Both the position numbers and the translations under genes were made by a program. From Arenicola marina (taxonomy: Eukaryota; Annelida; Polychaeta; Arenicolidae), in the NCBI GenBank assembly GCA_964019135.1, contig CAXHSH010000416.1:1153201-1217200 (forward strand): DNA of 64,000 bases. The letters are read 5' to 3'. Of this stretch, positions 45,650 through 57,334 are shown in pieces; within the stretch, counting starts at the first letter, position 1; every line of letters begins with the position of its first letter. Under the pieces are notes generated by a model. The model was not told the DNA's origin. It was given only the letters and a program-made list of their open reading frames with translations, and did no database searches.

Positions 45650-46975
45650 CTTGCGTCCAATTAGTTCCCGACTTTTGCCAACCAAGGCCGGCCTCAGAAA
45701 GCTGATTAGAATCTCTAACTACCATGTACATTTTAGCCTGGCACAAAGTCTGTTACACGAGATGTAGCTCAGAGAACTTGACCCCTTTTGTCGCTTCTGC
45801 GACGCATTTAATAACGGTTTTTTCAAGACCGATATCAGAAGAAAGCTTATTAGAACCTCTAACTACCATGTACATTTTAACCTGGCACAAGGTCTCGTAT
45901 ACGAGATGTAACTCAGAGAACTTGACCCCTTTTGTCGCTTCTGCGATGCATTTAATAACGGTTATTCTCCGGCGTCCAATTAGTTCCCGACTTTTGCCAA
46001 TCAAGACCGATATCAGAAGAAAGCTTATTAGAACCCTAACTACCATGTACATTTTCGCCTGGCACAATGTCTCGTATACGAGATGTAGCTCAGAGAACTT
46101 GGCCCCTTATGTCGCTTCTGCGACGCATTTAATAACGGGTTTCTCTATTGCGTCCAATTAGTTTCCGACTTTTGCCAATCAAGACCGATATCAGAAGAAA
46201 GCTTATTAGAACCTCTAACTACCATGTACATTTTAGCCTGGCACAAAGTCTCGTATACGAGATGTAGCTCAGAGAACTTGACCCTTTTTGTCGCTTCTGC
46301 GACACATTTTATAACGGTTTTTTCTCTTGCGTCTAATTAGTTCCCGACTTTTGCGAATCAAGGCAGGCCTCAGAAGAAAGCTGATTAGAACCTCTAACTA
46401 CCATGTACATTTTAGCCTGGCACAAAGTCTCGTATACGAGATGTAGCTCAGAGAACTTGACCCTTTTTGTCGCTTCTGCGACACATTTAATAACGGGTTT
46501 CTCTATTGCGTCCAATTAGTTTCCGACTTTTGCCAATCAAGGCCGGCATCAGAAGAAAGCTGATTAGAACCTCTAACTACCATGTACATTTTAGCCTGGC
46601 ACAAAGTATCGTATACGAGATGTAGCTCAGAGAAATTGACCCCTTTTGTCGCTTCTGCCATGCATTTAATAACGGTTTTTCTCCGGCGTCCAATTAGTTC
46701 CCGACTTTTGCCAATCAAGGCCGACCTCAGAAGAAAGCTGATTAGAACCTCTAACTACCATGTACATTTTAGCCTGGCACAAAGTCTCGTATACGAGATC
46801 TAGCTCAGAGAACTTGACCCCTTTTGTCGCTTCTGCGACGCATTTAAAAACGGGTTTCTCTATTGCGTCCAATTAGTTCCCGACTTTTGCCAATCAAGGC
46901 CCGCCTCTGAAGAAAGCTGATTAGAACCTCTAACTACCATGTACATTTTAGCCTGGCACAAAGTCTCGTATACGA
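45650..46975. repeat. 178-bp satellite, eight units
   Basis: ACCATGTACATTTTAGCCTG recurs at spacings of 144, 177, 179, 179, 179, 178 and 179 bp, starting at 45721. Each unit has GCGTCCAATTAGTTCCCGAC, TCTCGTATACGAGATGTAG (palindromic) and GTCGCTTCTGCGACGC (palindromic). The first full step is shorter, lacking the CCAATTAGTTCCC part. Open frames on both strands are by-products. Confidence 0.92.
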
Positions 46976-47230
46976 GGTTCTAATCAGCTTTCTTCTGACA
47001 TAGGTCTTGATTGGCAAAAGTCGGGAACTAATTGGACGCAAGAGAAAAAAACCGTTATTAAATGCGTCGCAGAAGCGACAAAAGGGTCAAGTTCTCTGAG
47101 CTACATCTCGTATACGACAGGCTAAAATGTACATGGTAGTTAGAGGTTCTAATAAGCTTCCTTCTGATACCGGTTTTGGTTGGCAACAGTCGGGAACTAA
47201 TCAGACACAAGAGGAAAAGCCGTTACTATA
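46976..47230 (-). repeat. Inverted terminal unit of the 178-bp satellite
   Basis: At the string GTATACGAGG the array flips. The next 200 bp (GGTTCTAATCAGCTTTCTTC, GTCGGGAACTAATTGGACGC, GTCGCAGAAGCGAC) are the reverse complement of the unit. The unit then decays by about 47230. Confidence 0.88.
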
Positions 47231-47335
47231 TACATTGCAAAACCGATAAAAAATATCCAGTTCTATCAGCTAGACCTCTTATATGGGACTTTGTGCCACT
47301 TGTGTACTTAAAACGAGAAGTACAAGGCGATCCCT

Positions 47336-47437
47336 GGGCCCGTAAGTTCGAAACTCCAGGGGCAAAATATTTCGCCCTAGAATAGGACATTAGCGTGGAG
47401 CAATATTTGGCCCCCGCGGTTTCGAACTTACGGGCCC
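47336..47437. repeat. 102-bp hairpin, possible MITE
   Basis: GGGCCCGTAAGTTCGAAAC (47336-47354) is exactly complementary to 47419-47437. Pairing continues inward with AGGGGC/GCCCCC and AAATATT/AATATTT. No clear target duplication. Confidence 0.75.
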
Positions 47438-49010
47438 TGGTCACCAAGCCAACGGGTTTGTAGCCGGGGGATACCACAGGGGCACGTGCCACCTGTATCT
47501 CCCCCTCTGGATCCGCCACTGAATATTATATCTTTCATCATGTCTTTCATGATATTCATTTCATTCAGGACCTCTGCCCACAGCCCCCCCACCCCCCCCC
47601 CCCCGCTCGCTGATTTACGGCACCTGGGTTCTTGACATATTTAAGCTAATATACACTTGCAAACTAAGAACATTTACCTTTATTGTTTCCATCATTTGAC
47701 GATACTAATGGCGTGTTCGATTTACATGAAACCAAAACCGGTTTGCCGAACTGACCTTTCGACAGGAGAAGAACCGGGACCGGTTTGCTCGAAACCGTGA
47801 AACTATCGAGTGAGCTGGTTTGACGGTTTCGGTTCCGCGAAACTGTCAGTTCAATCAACACACATCATAGTTAATCATAACTGTAATGAATAGAATTCTG
47901 GACAATAGTATGATACTAATTTCTTAACGGACAGTTCAATCGCAGGTAGAAAATGAAACAGACGGCATATTTATGCTGGCATGACTTCATTAGCACATGA
48001 CCATTCGTCCATTTCCAATATACATGAAGCTGTAAACAAATGGAACTATATGTTCGACTTGAGGTGGTCAAACCGTTAAAGCCGATGTGGCTACCGCCAA
48101 CAGCGTCTTGCTTCCAAGCACACCCCGCTCATTAGCAGAGCAAAGCGACGACAACACCCGGGACGACTGACTGAAATTATGTTGGGCCGCTGTGTTGGCC
48201 CCCCCCCCCCCCATCCGCTCGGTCGAGGTTTTACCATCGAAATTCGCTCGGTCGGGGCGTTTTAATTTTTCGCGGCAACCCGTCTATGAACCCACATTTT
48301 CAGAGCCCCCCCCCCCCCTCCCCCTCCCACCCCGGTCAGAAGTTTTTAAACATCCACTCCATAGGGACATATTTTTCATCACAAATATCCACTCTCTCAG
48401 GCATCAAGGCACCGCACGGAACCCTCCCACCAACTTTGTATACAAGGCCTCCCCCCCCCCCCCCGCCCCCGGGGTTACTGACGGTTTAAAACATTCTGAG
48501 ATCCCCACCCCTCCCGCTGTCATTTGCCCGGTGAGATGGTCTTGAATGCAAATTAAACATCAATGGAACGCTGAAAGAAATTACACTTAAGTTGTGCTTT
48601 CAAAGATTTTAATGCAACGATGTCACTGATCTGGTAAAGTCAGACCATTTGAAACAAACGACCGTTAAACTACCATGACATGCTGTTTGATGTGATGTTA
48701 AATCCGTACTATACATTTCCCAAGCAAAAATGTGCGCGCGCCCAACGATTATTTCTTCCGGTGCGTCCAATCAAAACATGGCGCCCGCGGCAGCCCAAAA
48801 AGCTAGGAAATCACACTGCAGAGAGAAAAGTTATCAAAACACAAACATCAAGCAACGTCATATCCCAAATTGGTAACAAATCATCAGATAATAGGTTACC
48901 TTATGTAAATATGTAGTTCATTGCTAAATATCGAGGTGAAAAGTAGTTTTATGACCGTGTAAAGGCCGACCAGATTTGGGGCGCGATTCTGCTAATGGAA
49001 AGAGATTGCT
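47438..49010. other. Intergenic DNA with C runs, no gene
   Basis: C runs at 47587-47605, 48200-48213, 48308-48320 and 48451-48465. CpG-containing, short proline-rich frames between them are not supported. No element ends were found. Confidence 0.35.
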
Positions 49011-49013
49011 AGG

Positions 49014-49068
49014 AGATGTAACGTAGTTCCGCGACTGGACCCATATCGAAGCGGACTACGTTACATCT
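49014..49068. repeat. 14-bp inverted repeat
   Basis: AGATGTAACGTAGT (49014-49027) pairs with ACTACGTTACATCT (49055-49068), extended by TCCGC/GCGG, around a 27-bp centre. It may be a tiny MITE remnant. Confidence 0.6.
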
Positions 49069-49085
49069 ATGGAACTAGGGTGTTC

Positions 49086-49240
49086 CTTGGCGCAAGTGCC
49101 CCAGGTAAGCCCGCTTTCTAGGGGCACAACGGTGTCCATGCAAAGGTATTTAGACGCCAGTCGGGAATCGACTGTCTGTAGCCTTTATCATAATGTGTGC
49201 GCGTACAATCATAATCCTTACCACAGGCGCTCAGATCTGC
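49086..49240 (+). mobile_element. Single-ended copy of the foldback element seen at 53911-54639
   Basis: CTTGGCGCAAGTGCCCCAGG, CTAGGGGCACAACGGT, CGGGAATCGACTGT and GCGCGTACAAT follow in the same order as in the arm at 53911-54040, with about 20% differences. No second arm lies within the next kilobase. Confidence 0.7.
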
Positions 49241-49854
49241 TGACAGAACCCCCGAAGTAAATAAACAACGCCCCCCTCTCAGGCACCGCCTATAATAGAA
49301 AGAAAGGTACCGCTCTTGTTTTGCAGCGCCACAGACAGGCCCTCGCTTCCACTGGCCCTAGCGACCCACACACAACATTCACAACGCATCTATCACCTCA
49401 AATCAACTCCATAGAAGTTTAACTCTTACCACATCTAATGTCTGATGCCTGACATGTCCACAACTTAGCACAAATCGGACATTTTCCCAACAACTTGCAA
49501 AACAACAACACACTCGGACAGATCCCTCGACCACTTTCGCCAGAAACGTGCCAGTGCGCAACTCAGAGTGAGCATTCCGGTGACGTCTTTACTTCCGGCC
49601 TGTGCAGAAGGCGTGTGATTAACTTATTTCCGGCGGGGGCATTCACAGGCACAGTAAATCAGTGGAGGGGGGAGACCGGGGGGGGGGGGGGTAGGGGGCC
49701 CCACAACGCATACTAAACACACAAGGTGTCCAACTCCCGCTCGAACTGAGCGACAGGCACCCGCTTCAACCCCCAATATCGCACCTTAATCGCGCTTGAC
49801 GGGCCCCGTAAATGCCTAAGTCGGATTTCTAAGTAATTTATTTATTTACTAAGG
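49241..49854. other. Intergenic, nothing recognised
   Basis: Short stretch with a G run near 49678-49692 and no supported ORF. Confidence 0.3.
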
Positions 49855-52800
49855 GACTAAGGGCTCCGGTGGAGTCGGAGTAGTCGTAAAAGATACTCTT
49901 TGCAGAATTTAAATGTCAGGTAATTGATAAAGCGGAAGGTATTCTGGGAATTGAGTTAACGCATAGATGTAACGGTTTCCGTTTGGTGTTGTTCGCTTGC
50001 TATCTCCCGCCTGAGAACTCTACTTGGGGTAAAGATGCTTCAGCCTTCTTTTCACATCTAATGGCTGAGATATATTTATACAATGAGGCCGATATGATCA
50101 TGATTTGTGGTGATCTAAATGCTCGAGTTGGTAAGGAGCAAGATGTCATTGAAGGTGTTGATGATGTGCCGACAAGGGAGGTTCTCGACAGTACAAAGAA
50201 TGGTCATGGTGAATCTCTGCTTGGTTTTCTGCATGACAGTAAATTATGTATGTTAAATGGGAGGTTACAAACCGTAGATAACAATTATACCTTTGTGTCG
50301 ACTAGAGGTAAATCCGTGGTTGATTACATCATTGTGCCACATGACTGCCTAGCGGCGTGTAAAGCCTTTAAGGTACAGTTGGTGTCAGACCTTGTCACAA
50401 ATAATGGTCTCAGTACTTTAGTTACAGATCAGTGTAAACTTCCAGATCACTCCGTTCTTACCACGGAATTTTGGTTTAGAAGCCCAATAGAACCGTCCGA
50501 AGAAAGGACCGATCCTCTGTTGTTTGCCAATGTTAAATTATCGGGAGAAAAGAGATATAAGTTAAGAACCATTCCCCCGGCTTTCATGTCTACCGAGAGA
50601 TGGGGTAGAATAATGATAGAACTGATTGAGAGTATTGAAAAGGTTAATCGAGAACAAGCTGCGATCGACCAGGAGTATGAAAAATTATGCAAAGCAATAC
50701 TGAGTGAAATGGACGAATATCTGTCATTTTCACAAAATATATAAGGTGCTAAGCCCAAATTAAAACACAGTAAACCTTACTGGAGTGATCACTTAACTAG
50801 TTTATGGCGCGAGAGGAGTGAGAAAGAAAAATTTTATGTAAAGTGTCAAGACAAAACAAAGACGACAAGGCTGAGAGAAAATTTTAAACTTGCTATGAAT
50901 CGATTTGATAAGGCCCTCCGAAAGGCGAAGAGACAACCCAATACAGCTATGATAAAGATATCAATACAGAGAACCCGCGAGAATTCTGGAATACCTTAAA
51001 AACGCTCGGCCCTAGAAAAATGAATGCCGTCCCACTAAAAGTTAAAATGGAAGATGGCCACTATGTGGTGTTAGATAAATGGCGTGACGAGTTCACAACC
51101 CTCTACAATAATAATAATCAGGGTGAAGATGGTAACGACCATTACCTAGAGGCAATGGCTTATAAGGACTTTTTAGAGAGAGAAACCCTATCTGGTCAGT
51201 GGCCAACGAATACCGATATAAACCGCGACATTGAACTTAGTGAGGTACAGCTGGTAACGTCCAGACTGAAGACTCGAAAAGCGGTGGGTGTAGACGGTAT
51301 CCCTAACGAGGTGCTCAAACACAGTAGTATTTTAAAATGTCTGCAAGTGCTGTTTCAGCGATGTTTCGACTTTGGTATGGCTCCGACGTTGTGGGCGCGT
51401 GCTATAATCAAGCCTATCCCAAAGAGTGCACTGGTGGATCCATGTGTGCCGCTAAATTATAGAGCCATAAGCCTTATTTCATGTATAGAAAAGGTGTACT
51501 CAGCGGTTCTCAGCAGGAGGATCACGCATTACTGTGATGAAGCTGATATTCTTGTAGAAGAGCAAAACGGATTCAGGAGTCCTAGGAACTGTCTTGAACA
51601 TATATACAGCCTGAATAGCATCGTTAATGGTCGAAAAACCAGCGGGCTCTCAACATTCGCAGCTTTCATTGACATGGAGAAAGCCTTCGACCGTATAGAC
51701 CGGAATCTATTATGGCTCAGACTGTTACAATATATCATAGATGGCAAGGCTTATTTGGCTGTACGCTCTTTGTATCGTGATACACAAGCATCGATAAGGG
51801 TAAATGAATTATGTACACAGTGGTTTAATGTCAATTACGGTGTCCGCAAAGGTGACACCCTTTCACCCACGCTTTTTAATCTGTATATCAATGATTTAGC
51901 TGTTCAACTGAAAGCACTAGATGGTGGAATTAAGGTTGGCAATGAAACAGTATCTATCCTACTATATGCTGATGACATTGTACTCCTGGCGGAAAGTGAA
52001 GATAAGTTACAGCAGATGTTAAGTTTTACATGTGAATGGTGCAAAAAGTGGAAACTAAGCCTTAATATAAATAAGTCCGGTATCGTTCACTTCCGGCCTC
52101 GTAGGCGTAGACGAAGCATGTTTGAATTCCATTTCGGGAATCAGAGAATATCGCTTGTCAGTAACTATAAATATCTAGGAGTTATATTTGACGAGCACTT
52201 GTTGTTCCTTGAGTGCTCTACGGTGCTAGCTGAATCTAGCGGGAGAGCCCTTGGAGGTATTATCGGTGGCTTTAAATCCCTTACAAACGTAGGTTACGAA
52301 ACGTTTACTCATCTTTACCACGCAGGAGTTGTACCCATCTCTGACTATGGAGCCGGAGTATGGGGAATGGGTAGACACGCTAAATGTAACTCCATTCATT
52401 ACAGGGCCATGAGGTATTTTATGGGTGTTCATAAGTTCGCACCCATAGAGGCTATTACTGGCGACATGGGGTGGATGATACCAAAGTACAGACGATATCT
52501 ATGTATGCTACGGCTATGGAGTGTTTTAGTGAAATTACCAGAGTATCGCTTACCGAAAATAATGTTTAATTGGGAATACGGACGAAAAGAAGGAACCTGG
52601 TGTGGTGAAATAGAGTCTATACTAGACAAACTGGGGATGATTAATCTATTTGAAGCTAAGGAAGTTTGTAATCTTGATGTATGTGCTACCCGTCTAACAG
52701 ACCTGCAGAATATTGAATGGAAAGAAAGCGTGCAATCAAAACCTAAGCTTAGAACTTACATAAGGTTTAAAAGTCACATCGAACCAGAGCCAGATCTCCG

Positions 52801-53284
52801 GCAATACCTGAGCAGAGGTCAGCGAGCCCTCCTCGCACAATTCAGGTGTGGTATTTTACCGTTGGAACTCGAAGCGGGGAGATTTAGAACGAAGAAAGAT
52901 CAACACTCTAACCGGTACAGGAGGAGGGAAGCGCATGAACACTTACGTCAGATATGCTCATCCGGGGAGGTGGAAGATGAGGTACACTTTCTTTGCTGCT
53001 GTCGGGAGTATAGTAGTCAACGTGAAAACCTGTATCGGAAAGTATCTCATCCTGATTTTATGGCCCTGTCTAACTATGATCAATTGACTCATCTAATACA
53101 AAACTACTGGAAAGAGGTAGCGCAATTTTTAAGCAATGCATGGATGTCCCGGCGTAGTTTGTTATATAACTAAGACATAAAAACAAACAAACTTCAACTT
53201 CAATTTAGTCAAATACTATTATTGTATCGTATTGATTTATTTAATTGAATTGAATTTCTTTTTCTTTCATTTTATTTTTCTTCG

Positions 53285-53315
53285 TGTGTTTTTTTTTTTT
53301 TTTTTTTTTTTTCTT
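53285..53315. repeat. T homopolymer (about 26)
   Basis: Long T run within the 3' untranslated part of the LINE. Confidence 0.9.
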
Positions 53316-53459
53316 CTTTTTTGGCCGATATGCGGCAGTCCTAACACCATCAATTTCAGAGTCACTTGTAAGCCCGGTAGGGCTGGGTGAGGGGTTATAT
53401 TTTGTGTTTAACTGGTTGTAATATTATCAGTTGTATACCTCATATGTGACTTAAATAAA

Positions 53460-53482
53460 CAATTACTTACTTACTTAAAGCC
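53460..53482 (+). repeat. (TTAC)n tail of the LINE
   Basis: AATAAACAATTACTTACTTACTTA: a polyadenylation-like AATAAA followed by a short microsatellite, the expected 3' end of a CR1/L2-type LINE. Confidence 0.65.
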
Positions 53483-53889
53483 ACGAAATAAGTTTACGTA
53501 ATGTTAATGGTTACTAATGGACTGGCGGTATGACGTCTGCCGGGTCCCATGTAACGAAATGTAAAATTTACTAAATAAGACCAAAAAAATAAGATTCACA
53601 TAACTAAAAAAACGTGTCGCTTCTGGTTAATTGTGGGGGTGCACTACACATTGAAGTACAAGTTGAAACGCATAGTCATGCCTATGACCATAAACGGTAT
53701 TATATATTATGAAAGATATATGTCTCGCGTTTATTAGTGAATGCGTGTCAAAATATCAAGCACCATTTAAATCCCGGCCTGGCACGCTCAAAATTGTTGA
53801 CAGTAATACTACATACCTTAATGAGAAAAGATAGCTTTAGACCATGGGATGCATCTTCATTTTCACTCTAATTGTTTATTTCGTTGCAG

Positions 53890-55090
53890 AATACAAGTCA
53901 TGGACCGAGGTTGGCGCAAGTGCCCCCAGGCAAGCCCGCTTCTCTAGGGGCACAACGGTAACAATGTTAAAATCCTTCGACGTTAGTAGGGAATCGACTG
54001 TAGCTTTTATTATAATGCGGGCGCGTACAATAATAGTGCTTACGTATTCTATATACCTTGTTCTATCTTCTGACATCAAGAAAGTGTGTCAACACTAGAT
54101 TGTTCCAGTCATATTTTCGCGAACAAATGTTGGAACATGCGACTTTTCCCTACCAACCGCCATGTATATGCAGCGCCACCTGGCGAATCCCGCCACCATT
54201 TGAACCATATGTAGTCTGGGTCCCAAACTTTGTAACAGTCAATGACCTGTGAAAGAGGGCGCTGCTGTTGTCGTTAAGTTCAAAGTGAGCGACTGACAAG
54301 GCCCTCTAGCGGAGAGTCATATGCTAACGGAGAGGAGGAACCAACTCGCATTCACAGGTACCGACATCCGCCAAAAACAAATGTGGCGGATGGCTGGTCG
54401 GGAACAGTTGTGTGCTCCAACATTTCTTCGCGAAAATATAATCGAAACAACCTAGTGTCGACACACTTTTTTGATCTCAGATGATAGAACAAGGTATATA
54501 TAATACGTTAGCACTATTATTGTACGCGCCCGCATTATAATAAAAGCTACAGTCGATTCCCTACTAACGTCGAAGGATTTTAACATTGTTACCGTTGTGC
54601 CCCTAGAGAAGCGGGCTTGCCTGGGGGCACTTGCGCCAAGGACCGAGGCAGACTGCAAACTGTTATTTCAGTTGCGCACGGACAGGGAGAAACAATTCTG
54701 CAGCCATCGCGTCCATGGAAAGTTTGGAATGCAATAGCACACGATATGTGCATTGAAGGCGTTATTGTAGATGGTCGAAGGTGCCAAACGAAATGGAAAG
54801 CGATAAAACGGGAGTACCGAAAGACTGTGGACAACAGACGAAGTGATGCGGGTCGAAAAACCTGCACATTTTACGATGAGTTTAACGAATTGTATGGACA
54901 CAAAGCGGGTACGAAACCCAAAGTGGTCATGTCAAACCTGACAGGTAACACAGAGACCAAAAAGGAAGCCAACTAGAACGCCGAGAACACTGACGTCGGA
55001 CAGCCTCCCAGACGCAAGCTGCGATCACCGATCAAATCCCCCACCTTTGAGTGGCTGGATAGGTACGAGCGCCAAACTGTGTCCTATGGT
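53890..55090 (+). pseudogene. Myb/SANT-like domain exon, split by an insertion and otherwise decayed
   Basis: After the acceptor tttcgttgcag the frame reads EYKSWTE, is interrupted at 53911 by a 729-bp foldback element, and resumes at 54649 with ADCKLLFQLRTDREKQF. A frameshift near 54700 follows. Then SRPWKVWNAIAHDMCIEGV, RRCQTKWKAIKREYRKTVD and GRKTCTFYDEFNELYG complete the Myb/SANT-like pattern (W; KvWnaIA; QC..KWK.l..eYr; C.fyDEf..l.g). A TAG at about 54974 interrupts the tail, which then reads PRRKLRSPIKSPTFEWLDRY to a stop at about 55080. Such single Myb/SANT domains bind DNA; the source may be a transposon or host gene. Confidence 0.65.
53911..54639. mobile_element. 729-bp foldback (MULE-like) element with 9-bp target duplication
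   Basis: The ends TTGGCGCAAGTGCC / GGCACTTGCGCCAA continue as arms of about 200-230 bp (53911-54140 and 54410-54639). Both sides are flanked by GGACCGAGG (53902-53910 and 54640-54648). No coding capacity. Long inverted arms and a 9-bp duplication are the hallmarks of Mutator-like (MULE) non-autonomous elements. It lies inside a Myb/SANT-like coding exon. Confidence 0.88.
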
Positions 55091-57334
55091 CAGGGCTAGT
55101 TTAGCCAAGTGAAACGCACACTTAAATATTCATGAGCAACGTCACTCGCAGTCCCGTCGACCCCAAAAACGCTATTTTTAGCATTTAAGGGTATTTCCCG
55201 ACAGGCACTTAGGTTTACTGTCGCTGCAAACCATTTAAACATTTCCAACAGAGTTCATTCATAATATGAATGTCTAGGTAGACTCTATGCCAAAATTCAC
55301 ATTGAACGCGTGCACAACCAGCCCGAAGCGCTCGTCAATTTATTTGTTGCCAGTCGGCCAAACAGCGCTGAGTCAGTGAGTGTCACTGAATACGTGTGTC
55401 GGTGTGACGGACACTGTCACAGTGTCAGCCACCGTAGTGTCTTAATTAGGCCTAGGCCTGACGCATGGCCCTCACGACCTCAACCCTAATGTTAAGTAGA
55501 AAGCACACTAACTGACTATAGACGCGTGTCCGTTGTTGTCAAGGAATTTATTGCAGCGGGGGGGGGAGTTAAGGGCCATTCAAGCAAGGCAATGTCAATG
55601 ACTGTGAAGACTTTTTTTTTTTAATAATTTGTTAGGGATAATATGCGAACCTTTTGCGGTGTGGAGCCCCATTTTAGCAGTGGAATCCCCAGAGCCCTTC
55701 CCCCAGGTCTCTATAGTAAACGTTGCTGGTAGAACTAAATAACTCCCACTAACCCTTGACACAGGGAGGCGGGTAGTGGGTAGCATCGACATGTGTTATC
55801 GACAGGTGTGAATGGCTTATTCAGTTTTTTTCAGAGAATTCATTAACATGGTTGGGCATCATTTACGTTGACAGTTTGTTATCGAATGACCCCGTATACG
55901 CACTGGTCGTAAGTTTTTAGTAACATACATCATGTAGGTCAGTTCTGTGGGGTAATTTTTTTTCATGAAAAATGTTATCTCCTAATTATACATCACTGGA
56001 TGTCTAGGGTCCCTTCAAACCATATTTGTAGAATAGTGTCTCTCCCCCCCCCCCCCCTGCCCACCCCTGGTTCTTGCCTGAAGGTAGGTACACTCTTAAT
56101 AATACAATTTGATTTGATTTCCCTTATGCGACAGCGTGAATGCCAAAAATGAAAAGAGATTGAAGGAGCCTGATGGTGGGAGGGGGGGTGTTATATGTTA
56201 GCTATAAACATTACCTTGTCCTTTACTTACAATGAACAATAGTTTTCCCCTAGATTATCACGAGGGACACAGCCCCATGAGCAGGCACCAGTACTAGATA
56301 GACAGTACTCATGATTAACCGTACGATGTATACTTGTGAGAAATGAAGGTCCAGTGATTAATTAGTGGGGATTGCCAACGACATACACATGTGTTATCCC
56401 CCAAAATGGAAAAGAATAGTTTGTAGATTATATTTATGACAGGCATATAAGGACAGGTAACTTTAGTGTGCAATTCTCTTTCAAGGTCTGTATATTTGGT
56501 GGAGGGCAGTTCGTGTATTCTTACACACAGATTTCCACACACATATATATTTCAAACGCAATTTACTTAAAATTGGTTGACACATATATATAGAGTAAGT
56601 GACTGCACTACAAGATCAACAGCCATTACTGAGCAAGGCGTGCGTGGATGAATCGACGGTACAGTTCCGTCCGTCGCGGTGACACGACCGTCAGTGGCAA
56701 CTCGTTCGCCAGGGCTTCAGCATTCGGAAAAAGCAAATTACTATATAGGTCTCTACCTGGGGTACACAATCGGTTATAAATAATGTACCAGTGGATCCAT
56801 CCGACTGTTTTTGTGCTGAGTGTCGCATGGACATCTCTACGTAAATAAACATATGCAACATGTACTTGGAGGAGAACCTGTTTTTTAAAAGGCTTACGTT
56901 TTGTTTATGGACTTTTTGGTGATATCGATTCATCTCGCTTAAATTCACTTGCTTTTACAGATGCATTTCCCAAATTTGAAGCGAAAGTTACATAGTTAAG
57001 AGGCATTTCAGTTATATCAGCGCACCATCAAAAGAAACACCCCGCAACTGTGTCCGTCCAGTTGGATTGCTGACGCCAACGCGTTGCATGGCGTCTAGTG
57101 CGTCTTCTAGAGTCCGAGGGCGGCTTCACGCTTCTACATGTACATTCTGGCAGATACAGAGATGGAGGCGAATGTGATTCGACTGTCGAGGCACCTTGTC
57201 CACGAACTAACTTTATATTTCCATCATCAGTTTATATGTAAGCCCTGAATAGAACACATTTGCGTAATCATGCTACTTGGGCAGCATGGACTGTATATGT
57301 TCACATTTTAAATTAACAAGTGCAGCTCGCTCAC
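55091..57334. other. Intergenic DNA with palindromes and short repeats
   Basis: Palindrome-rich GACACTGTCACAGTGTC and AGGCCTAGGCCTGA (55410-55465) recall 40310-40450. G and C runs at 55557-55567 and 56045-56058. On the minus strand VPRQSN can be read near 57195, next to the protease exons, but its continuation is not coding-like. Nothing else recognised. Confidence 0.4.

Larger units (their letters stand above)
49855..53520 (+). pseudogene. 5'-truncated, nearly intact APE-type LINE
   Basis: The endonuclease runs from a broken start near 49870, then is open 49983-50741: FACYLPPENS, MIMICGDLNARVG (catalytic Asp-Asn), VVDYIIV and LPDHSVL (catalytic Asp-His). A TAA at 50742 and a frameshift near 50945 break the linker. 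From 51020 a 717-codon frame carries the reverse transcriptase: KTRKAVGVDGIPNEVLK, IIKPIPKSA, NYRAISLIS, EEQNGFR, AFIDMEKAFDRI, GVRKGDTLSPTLFNLYIND, ILLYADDIVLL (YADD intact) and LNINKSGIVHF. It ends with a CxxxGEVEDEVHFLCCC finger near the C-terminus. The 3' tail has T-runs and (TTAC)n ending near 53480. Compared with the LINE at 25-27 kb it is a different, younger family. Confidence 0.9.

Noticed and set aside
45724..46872. MYILAWHK... and opposite-strand frames
   Set aside because: By-products of the 178-bp satellite.
57120..57210. Cys exon of the Ulp1 protease (VPRQSN)
   Set aside because: Only six residues fit; the phase from the previous exon does not match and the DCG box is absent.
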